Assembly (NCBI GenBank): GCA_900541475.1
Contig: UQJV01000045.1
Span: 1 to 17,358, forward strand
Source: an uncultured Collinsella sp.
Lineage (GTDB): Bacteria > Actinomycetota > Coriobacteriia > Coriobacteriales > Coriobacteriaceae
DNA length: 17,358 nucleotides
Reading direction: 5' to 3'
The notes under the pieces were generated by a model. It made no database searches. It was not told the DNA's origin and worked only from the letters and a program-made list of their open reading frames with translations. Positions 8,755-17,358 of the stretch are shown here, piece after piece. Positions within the stretch are counted from its first letter, which is position 1. Each line of letters begins with the position of its first letter. The position numbers were made by a program, and so were the translations under genes.

Positions 8755-9303
8755 TTACGAATAAACCTCCGCTTTCAAAATGCCCAGATACGGAAGGTTG
8801 CGATAGCGCTCGGCGTAATCGAGGCCGTAGCCCACCACAAAGGCATCGGGGCAATGGGTTCCAACATACTTGGGCGTGATGGCCGAGGTACGGTCCTCAA
8901 CGTCCTTCCACAGGAAGGCAGCGACCTCCAGCGAGGCAGGCTTGCGGCTCTCGAGGTTCTTCATCAGGTACTTGAGGGTCAGGCCCGAGTCCAGAATGTC
9001 CTCGACGATCAGCACGTCGCGACCGCGGATGTCGATATCCAGGTCCTTAATGATACGCACGATGCCCGAAGACTTCACGCCGTCGCCATAGCTCGAAACA
9101 GCCATGAAATCGATGTTGGTCGGCAGCTCGATCTTGCGCATCAGGTCGCCCATAAAGACAACAGCGCCGCGCAGAACCGCGATCAGCACCAGATCCTTAC
9201 CAGCGTAGTCGCGCGTAATCTCCTCGCCCAGGCGAGAAACGATACCGTCGATATCCTCCTGCGTAAACAGAACCTTCTCGATATCCGGATGTTGAGAAGC
9301 CAT
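8755..9303 (-). CDS. hpt: Hypoxanthine phosphoribosyltransferase
   Basis: This 182-aa cytosolic enzyme salvages hypoxanthine (and usually guanine) by joining it to PRPP. The PRPP-binding loop VEDILDSGLT is at 100-109, with LRG (44-46) and the flexible-loop SYGDG (71-75). The size is standard for bacterial Hpt. A modest AAAGGG precedes the ATG at 9303. It sits between tilS and ftsH in the order known from many Gram-positive bacteria such as Bacillus. The 148-base gap to tilS contains a probable promoter, so hpt-ftsH may be expressed partly on their own. Confidence 0.95.
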   Translation of the reverse strand: MASQHPDIEKVLFTQEDIDGIVSRLGEEITRDYAGKDLVLIAVLRGAVVFMGDLMRKIELPTNIDFMAVSSYGDGVKSSGIVRIIKDLDIDIRGRDVLIVEDILDSGLTLKYLMKNLESRKPASLEVAAFLWKDVEDRTSAITPKYVGTHCPDAFVVGYGLDYAERYRNLPYLGILKAEVYS

Positions 9304-9360
9304 GACAACCCTTTCTTGTGCTTAATCGCCCACACACCGCCGTATGGACGCGAACTACAC

Positions 9361-9390
9361 ATTCTAGCAGCGCACGGGGTATATTTTCCA
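9361..9390 (-). promoter_or_regulatory. Probable promoter of hpt-ftsH (extended -10)
   Basis: On the minus strand TGCTAGAAT (9369-9361) is an extended -10 element. TGGAAA (9390-9385), 18 bases upstream of TAGAAT, is a weak -35. The expected start is about 50 bases before the hpt ATG. Confidence 0.45.
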
Positions 9391-9391
9391 G

Positions 9392-9412
9392 CCCGCGCAC
9401 CATCAGCGCGGG
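9392..9412. other. Small hairpin between tilS and hpt
   Basis: CCCGCGC (9392-9398) pairs with GCGCGGG (9406-9412) around a 7-nt loop. There is no T tract on either strand. On the minus strand it lies between the tilS stop and the hpt promoter, so it may end or protect the tilS message. Confidence 0.4.
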
Positions 9413-9451
9413 AATACCGTCAACGCCGCACAGAAAAGCTGGTGCGAGGGG

Positions 9452-10990
9452 CTAATCCGCGTCGACCACACGAAGCAGATAGGCCACGCGTGTCGCCACC
9501 GTGCACTTAAAACGCTCGTCCGCGCGAACTCCGGCGACCCACACCACGGCACCCCCCGGCGCCGTCCTCACCATGGGCACGCCGGCGCGCTCGGAAACGG
9601 GAATGCGAGCCTCTCCTAGCAAGTCGGATACCTTCTTGCTTCGGCCACTCATTCCTAACGGGCACATCACGTCTCCCGGTGCGGGACCGTCCACCCACAG
9701 GCGTGCCAATCGCGCCTCGGCAGGGATCTCGCCACGCGAGCCCGCCAGGATCCGCTCACTATCGCTGTCGGCAAAACCCAGGGCAGCCGCGTCTACCAAA
9801 GCTGCCACTTCCCCGGCAGCCGCAAGCTCACGGGCGCGGCGCACGATATCGCATCCTGGCTCAACGGCCATCGGCTCTGCGACCAGCATACGTCCCCCGC
9901 CCAACGGCAAACGACCGGGTACGGTAACCCAGTCCGCGACCAGGCCCTCGCGAGCCACCGGCGCCTTAAACGCCAGCATGCCAAATTCGACGCGTGCGTC
10001 AATCCCCGCCGGAAGCGTGACCGAGCCGGCGCCCTCGGCAACGCAGGAAAGGACTCGCTCCACATGTCGCATCTCTGGACGAGCGTCCGGATCGATGCGT
10101 TTAATCGCCAGTCGCACGATGCGCCGCGCAATCACTACCTCGGCCGCAGCAAGGCGCCTGGCATCGAGCACCAGCGCGCCCGCCGCCTCTTTGCGCAAAC
10201 AGCTTCGAAACGCTTGTGCCGACAGCTGGGATAGAAACGCATCTTCGTCACCAAGGATCTCGCAGGCGGCGCCAATCGTCTTGCACACGCTCGCATTACG
10301 CTGCGCCACCACCGGCATCACCCGATGGCGCACGTAGTTTCGCAGATACGAGACATCCTCATTGCTCTCGTCTTCACGCCACGGCTGCCCATGTACCTGT
10401 AGATAGTCCACTAGCTCGCCATGAGTTAGGTCGAGCAAGGGACGCACCACGATATTCCTTCGGCGGGGAATACTCGAAAGCCCAGCTGGACCCGACCCCT
10501 TAATGGCGTTCATCAAAAATGTTTCCGCGCGGTCCGAAGAGGTATGGGCAGTACAGATACGCGCCGCCGTTCTCGGCGCCCCCGTCTTGGCACATAGTTC
10601 GCGCACATACCTTCGCGCCGCGGCATAGCGCACCTCGCGCGCAGCCGCCTCGATATTGCCCGACTCCCCATCAAAATAAGCGTGCTCAACACACAGCGGT
10701 AAACCATATTGCGCGCAGAGCTCACGCACAAAGGCCTCGTCGCCATCGGACGCCTTGCCGCGCAGATGATGGTTTACATGCAGCACATGCAGGCGCTCGC
10801 GAGCAATGGGGGCAACGCCGCGTCCATCTTGGATATCCAGCTTTGATGTGCACGCCATAAGAAGCAGTGCCGTCGAGTCCGCACCGCCTGATACCATGAG
10901 CACGACAGGAGCAGCCTGCTGCCTCGTCCGGGTCTCATCGACTGCCCCAGGCGCGGCATGGTGTCCGTAATGCTGTGATACCGTTGGCAT
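9452..10990 (-). CDS. tilS: tRNA(Ile)-lysidine synthase
   Basis: This 512-aa enzyme attaches lysine to the wobble cytidine of the CAU-anticodon tRNA-Ile, changing its decoding to AUA. The ATP-binding PP-loop SGGADST is at 34-40. Further family signs are HHLRGKASDGDE, a helix matching the usual HHxDDQAET region (here AHTSSDRAETFL), and DESNEDVSYLRNYVRHRVMP. The C-terminal domain contains RSKKVSDLLGEARIP. It is somewhat longer than the E. coli and Bacillus proteins. The ATG at 10990 has an excellent GGAGGAAG site just upstream. It diverges from the yycJ-like gene across 48 bases and leads into hpt and ftsH. Confidence 0.94.
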   Translation of the reverse strand: MPTVSQHYGHHAAPGAVDETRTRQQAAPVVLMVSGGADSTALLLMACTSKLDIQDGRGVAPIARERLHVLHVNHHLRGKASDGDEAFVRELCAQYGLPLCVEHAYFDGESGNIEAAAREVRYAAARRYVRELCAKTGAPRTAARICTAHTSSDRAETFLMNAIKGSGPAGLSSIPRRRNIVVRPLLDLTHGELVDYLQVHGQPWREDESNEDVSYLRNYVRHRVMPVVAQRNASVCKTIGAACEILGDEDAFLSQLSAQAFRSCLRKEAAGALVLDARRLAAAEVVIARRIVRLAIKRIDPDARPEMRHVERVLSCVAEGAGSVTLPAGIDARVEFGMLAFKAPVAREGLVADWVTVPGRLPLGGGRMLVAEPMAVEPGCDIVRRARELAAAGEVAALVDAAALGFADSDSERILAGSRGEIPAEARLARLWVDGPAPGDVMCPLGMSGRSKKVSDLLGEARIPVSERAGVPMVRTAPGGAVVWVAGVRADERFKCTVATRVAYLLRVVDAD

Positions 10991-11018
10991 TCGCTTCCTC
11001 CTCTATTCGTCCGCACCC

Positions 11019-11024
11019 ATTGTA
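11019..11024 (-). promoter_or_regulatory. Possible -10 element of tilS
   Basis: TACAAT on the minus strand lies 28 bases before the tilS ATG, in the 48-base divergent gap. No good -35 is present. The opposite gene starts only 14 bases away, so the two promoters must overlap. Confidence 0.3.
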
Positions 11025-11038
11025 TCCTTTGGAATCTT

Positions 11039-11848
11039 ATGTCTCGCCTGCACCTTCATATCCTCGGCAGTGGCTCTAAAGGCAACTGCGCACTCATCGA
11101 GGGCCCGCAGGGGCTCATTATGGTCGATGACGGACTGTCTCGCCGCGAGACGCTCAAACGCATGGCGGAGCTCGGCCTTTCGGCAGACGACGTGTCCGCC
11201 CTTGTTGTCACCCATGAGCACAGCGACCACATTAAGGGGCTTGAGGTATGGTGTAGGCATTGGAATGGCCCGATCTTTTCCAGTAGAGGCACGCTCACAT
11301 CAAAAGAAAGCCTCGCACATCTGCCTGTTGAGGAATTTGACCCAGGTGACACCCTCTCTATTGCCGGAGTCCACATTCAGACATATTCGACATCCCACGA
11401 CGTCGTTAATCCCGTCGGCTACCGGTTTGACGCTCAGGGTGATTCAATTGGCTTTGCCACCGACACCGGCGAGTTGTCGAATCATGCCATCGATGCGCTC
11501 AAGGACTGTCGCATTCTCGCGCTCGAAAGCAACCACGATGTAGCCATGCTGCGTCAAGGAGACTATCCCCGCTTTCTTCAGGAACGCATCCTGTCTGCAA
11601 AAGGACATCTCTCCAACGATCAGGCCGCCGATGCCGCACGCGCGCTGGTAACCGATCGCACCGAGCAACTTATCGCGATGCACATTAGCCAAGACAACAA
11701 TCGCCCAAGTCTTACCGTCAAATGCTACGCAAACTCCCTCGGCGCAACACTTGACAACGCGCTTGGCAGCACCGCCACCCGCATTGAGGGCCCGCATAAA
11801 CTCACGATACGTCCAGCAGGGCAATATCGGCCCATGACCATTCAGTAG
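11039..11848 (+). CDS. yycJ: YycJ/WalJ-type MBL-fold metallo-hydrolase
   Basis: This 269-aa cytosolic metallo-beta-lactamase-fold protein starts with the family-typical MSRLHLHILGSGSKGN. The metal-binding motif is His59-x-His61-x-Asp63-His64 (THEHSDH). Further expected residues are in STSHD, GFATDTG and ALESNHD. Relatives are linked to the WalRK two-component system in Firmicutes and are thought to act as nucleases, but no walRK genes are in this window. The start is set by family alignment from memory; only a weak GGA (11031) precedes it, so the leader may be very short. It diverges from tilS and converges on hsp20. Confidence 0.9.
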   Translation: MSRLHLHILGSGSKGNCALIEGPQGLIMVDDGLSRRETLKRMAELGLSADDVSALVVTHEHSDHIKGLEVWCRHWNGPIFSSRGTLTSKESLAHLPVEEFDPGDTLSIAGVHIQTYSTSHDVVNPVGYRFDAQGDSIGFATDTGELSNHAIDALKDCRILALESNHDVAMLRQGDYPRFLQERILSAKGHLSNDQAADAARALVTDRTEQLIAMHISQDNNRPSLTVKCYANSLGATLDNALGSTATRIEGPHKLTIRPAGQYRPMTIQ

Positions 11849-11864
11849 GCCGTCTCAAATAGAA

Positions 11865-11896
11865 AAGGGGGCCGGGAATCACTTCCCAGCCCCCTT
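11865..11896. terminator. Bidirectional terminator between yycJ and hsp20
   Basis: An 8-bp outer stem (11865-11872 with 11889-11896) and a 5-bp inner stem (11874-11878 with 11883-11887) are separated by one mismatch, with a TCAC loop. On the minus strand TTTTCTATTT follows, a good tail for hsp20. The plus-strand tail is weak. Confidence 0.75.
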
Positions 11897-11928
11897 AACG
11901 CAGGCACCGATGTTAATAGCCGATAGCC

Positions 11929-12360
11929 TTAGTCGATGGAAATCTTCGTAACGTTCTTCTTCTCGACAATCTTAGGAACTGTAACGGTAAGGATGCCGTC
12001 GGCGTACTTTGCAGAAAGGCCCTCGCTCGAAGCATCCTTCAGGTACACACCGCGCGTCGCGCTGTACGAGCTAAACTCCTTCTGCAGGAAGTTCTTGCCC
12101 TCGTTCTCTTCGCTCTCCTCGACATTCACGCTAATGGAAAGACGACCCTCATTGAGCTCAACATCGATGTCATCCTTAGCGACGCCGGTTAAATAGGCCT
12201 TGACCTCGTACCCGTCGCCCTTGTCCTCAACATCAACAGGGAACGCCTTAGAGACGATCGAGTTGTTTGCCAGATCGGTCATATCATCAAAGAGGTCAAA
12301 CAACGAGCTAGCAGAGGGACGAACACCAAAGACCGAACGATAAGGAACCATGCTTGCCAT
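11929..12360 (-). CDS. Small heat shock protein, Hsp20/alpha-crystallin family
   Basis: This 143-aa ATP-independent holdase binds unfolding proteins during stress. An N-terminal arm (1-39) with aromatic and hydrophobic residues leads into an alpha-crystallin domain (about 40-130) ending in ADGILTVTVPK (120-130). The C-terminal tail has the assembly motif Ile140-Ser-Ile142. Length is normal for bacterial Hsp20. The ATG at 12360 is supported by AAAGGAG 8-10 nt upstream; the frame remains open to 12495, but those residues look unrelated to the family and cover the promoter. A TATAAT box and operator-like repeats lie upstream, consistent with stress control. Confidence 0.93.
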   Translation of the reverse strand: MASMVPYRSVFGVRPSASSLFDLFDDMTDLANNSIVSKAFPVDVEDKGDGYEVKAYLTGVAKDDIDVELNEGRLSISVNVEESEENEGKNFLQKEFSSYSATRGVYLKDASSEGLSAKYADGILTVTVPKIVEKKNVTKISID

Positions 12361-12474
12361 GACTACCACTCCTTTTAGGGACTGCCGAGCCATCTTCCAG
12401 GTGGCAGGGACTTCTTTTGACGCTCTTATATATGCCCACCCGATGCTCATATATACATCGACTATAAAGTTTTT

Positions 12475-12515
12475 TGAGTCCGGTATTATAAGCATATCTA
12501 AGTGTGTATGACTCA
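12475..12515 (-). promoter_or_regulatory. hsp20 promoter with flanking inverted repeat
   Basis: A perfect TATAAT (minus, 12490-12485) lies 124 bases before the hsp20 ATG, with no good -35. It sits inside an inverted repeat, TGAGTC (12475-12480) and GACTCA (12510-12515), whose arms are 29 bases apart. The half sites resemble the TTGAGT/ACTCAA halves of the actinobacterial HspR operator, but the spacing is much longer than the known 7 bases. Regulation by an HspR-like repressor is only a guess. Confidence 0.45.
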
Positions 12516-12568
12516 GGTTCTAGGAAGGTAAAGGTTCTTTGAACCAGAGCTTAAATAACGAGTATGTC
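12515..12568 (+). promoter_or_regulatory. Candidate promoter and operator of the small membrane protein gene
   Basis: GGTTC-TTT-GAACC (12533-12545) is a perfect 13-bp palindrome. AGGTTCT appears twice (12515-12521 and 12532-12538), 17 bases apart. TTGAAC (12539-12544), inside the palindrome, is followed after 18 bases by TATGTC (12563-12568), a weak promoter. A protein bound to the palindrome would block the -35. Confidence 0.35.
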
Positions 12569-12596
12569 CACAGCTACAAATAACAAGGGGCTTACA

Positions 12597-12629
12597 ATGA
12601 ACGCGTACACGTTGTTGGCAACGAGCTAA
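12597..12629 (+). CDS. Possible 10-aa leader peptide
   Basis: ATG at 12597 opens a 10-codon frame, MNAYTLLATS, ending in TAA at 12627-12629. AAGGGG lies about 7 nt before the ATG. The stop codon overlaps the AAAGGG ribosome binding site of the next gene, so ribosomes ending here could re-initiate at 12638. A small hairpin (CGTTG 12610-12614 with CAACG 12619-12623) falls inside the mini-ORF. There is no run of a single amino acid as in classic attenuators. It could be chance. Confidence 0.35.
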   Translation: MNAYTLLATS

Positions 12630-12637
12630 AGGGCATC

Positions 12638-13105
12638 ATGGACGACCAAAACCAGAACAATATGTTCATGCCGACGCAGGGGGAAGATACTTCCACGCAG
12701 ACGCCGCGGTTCCATCGCCCCCACATCTCGCAAGAGCCCATTAATGATGCAGAGCCCGAGTATGTGACGAGAAATCGATATCAAACGCTCGAGGATGCCC
12801 AGACGGGACGTAAGCACATGGGCGTCGCATCGAGCGATCCCGTATATCTGAAAGATGCACCGTTATCAAAAAACAGCGCGATCATTGACGACCCGACGAA
12901 AACGCCCATAACTCGGCAGCAAAGAGGTCCTCGACCTAAGCAAACCTTAACGCATTCGGCTCGTTATCTCGAGACGCCAAAACAAGGGAAAACGATCTTC
13001 GTCTCATCAAGTAAACGACGTAAGCAGCATCGACTCCAATTGCTACTTTTAATCATTGTGGTCATAGCAGTTGCCCTTGCGATTCGATTTATTGTCTTTA
13101 AATAA
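12638..13105 (+). CDS. Hypothetical protein with one C-terminal membrane segment
   Basis: I do not recognise this 155-aa protein. Residues 1-120 are polar, rich in Asp, Gln, Thr, Pro and Arg, and look disordered. A basic patch, KRRKQHR (126-132), precedes a strongly hydrophobic segment (about 133-154, LQLLLLIIVVIAVALAIRF), and only one residue follows. This is a tail-anchored layout with the bulk in the cytoplasm by the positive-inside rule. AAAGGG lies 5 nt before the ATG, overlapping the stop of a 10-codon ORF. It is divergent from hsp20 and convergent with the rRNA operon. Codons are less GC-rich than those of neighbouring genes. No catalytic motif is visible. Confidence 0.8.
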   Translation: MDDQNQNNMFMPTQGEDTSTQTPRFHRPHISQEPINDAEPEYVTRNRYQTLEDAQTGRKHMGVASSDPVYLKDAPLSKNSAIIDDPTKTPITRQQRGPRPKQTLTHSARYLETPKQGKTIFVSSSKRRKQHRLQLLLLIIVVIAVALAIRFIVFK

Positions 13106-13172
13106 AGGCTCATTTCCAATAAGCCCAACCGGGTCACGGGTGAAATGCAACTAAATTGTGAAGTGTTAACGC

Positions 13173-13204
13173 AAAAAAGGGGGAGGCCGCGAGGCCTCCC
13201 CCTT
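13173..13204 (-). terminator. Terminator of the rRNA operon (after 5S)
   Basis: A 12-bp GC-rich stem (13177-13188 with 13193-13204) with a GCGA loop is followed on the minus strand by six T residues (complement of 13173-13178). It lies about 30 bases past the 5S 3' end. On the plus strand it may also stop the small membrane protein transcript, though the tail TTCTTC is weak. A smaller hairpin (13220-13234) lies between it and 5S. Confidence 0.82.
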
Positions 13205-13236
13205 CTTCAGCTCAGGCGCACGGCTCGGTGCCGTCC

Positions 13237-13358
13237 ACCGGTCAGCGGCGCCCTGGCCTCCCACGGGCTGACCCCGCAGTACTCTCGGCGCGATGGGGCT
13301 TAGCTTCCGGGTTCGGAACGGGACCGGGCGTGCCCCCCATGCTCTGGCCGCTGACCGG
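13237..13358 (-). rRNA. rrf: 5S ribosomal RNA
   Basis: The minus strand carries the conserved 5S core CCGAAC (at 13316-13311) followed by CCGGAAGCTAAGCCC, as in bacterial 5S. The terminal helix is formed by 13237-13249 and 13347-13359. The ends were set by aligning the CCGAAC position to the E. coli 5S from memory and may be off by a few bases. It follows 23S at a distance of about 140 bases. Confidence 0.88.
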
Positions 13359-13477
13359 TGGGCGGCGCCCACCGTTACGGTGTCCGGGTGTCTCATACAC
13401 GTGCCCTGGGGGCCGCATGGCGTATAGGGGGGAGTGACTCGGGGGCATCCTCGTGCCCGGACCGCGCAAGCGCTAGG

Positions 13478-13488
13478 TCCCGCGGGCC
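13478..13488 (-). other. Pre-23S processing stem, 3' arm
   Basis: These 11 bases are the exact reverse complement of 16487-16497, on the other side of 23S. The two arms would pair in the precursor RNA and bring the 23S ends together, as in known RNase III processing stalks. Cleavage sites cannot be read from the sequence. Confidence 0.6.
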
Positions 13489-13498
13489 GCGAGGTGCG

Positions 13499-17358
<3,860 letters not shown>

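Noticed and set aside
12361..12495. N-terminal extension of Hsp20 by 45 codons
   Set aside because: It overlaps the TATAAT box, does not look like Hsp20, and the ATG at 12360 has a strong AAAGGAG site.

Overview
The window looks like a piece of a high-GC, monoderm actinobacterial chromosome, most likely a Coriobacteriia member close to Collinsella. This is inferred from recalled features: protein style, a Tat-type lipoprotein signal, the tilS-hpt-ftsH cluster and the rRNA sequence. No database search was run.

Layout, left to right. Bases 58-2387 (minus strand) hold a three-gene polar amino acid ABC importer: substrate-binding lipoprotein, permease and ATPase. Its reading frames overlap, it has a promoter at 2444-2472, and it ends in a strong terminator near base 60. 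Bases 1-57 show no supportable gene. The 338-base gap at 2388-2725 holds that promoter, operator-like palindromes, a 139-nt element with perfect 35-bp inverted arms and a nested hairpin, and the start region of an RlmD-family 23S rRNA uracil methyltransferase (plus strand, 2726-4174). That gene converges on a PHP-domain phosphoesterase (minus, 4253-5074), which is followed by a PLP aminotransferase (minus, 5240-6424). A second long perfect inverted repeat lies upstream of the aminotransferase (6484-6545).

Bases 6564-10990 (minus) hold the conserved tilS-hpt-ftsH cluster: tRNA-Ile lysidine synthase, hypoxanthine phosphoribosyltransferase and the FtsH membrane protease. An internal promoter is likely before hpt, and a clear terminator follows ftsH. 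A YycJ/WalJ-type metallo-hydrolase diverges from tilS (plus, 11039-11848) and converges on an Hsp20 small heat shock protein (minus, 11929-12360) across a shared hairpin. Divergent from hsp20 is an unrecognised small protein with one C-terminal membrane segment (plus, 12638-13105). It is preceded by a possible 10-codon leader ORF and several operator-like repeats.

The right end is an rRNA operon on the minus strand, read from right to left: the 3' third of 16S (cut by the window edge), a spacer of about 400 nt with no tRNA, a full 23S, then 5S and a terminator at 13173-13204.

Most of the window is ordinary housekeeping DNA, and I found no clear new multi-gene system. The parts most worth a second look are the two long perfect inverted repeats in intergenic DNA and the hsp20/small membrane protein divergent region with its mini-ORF.
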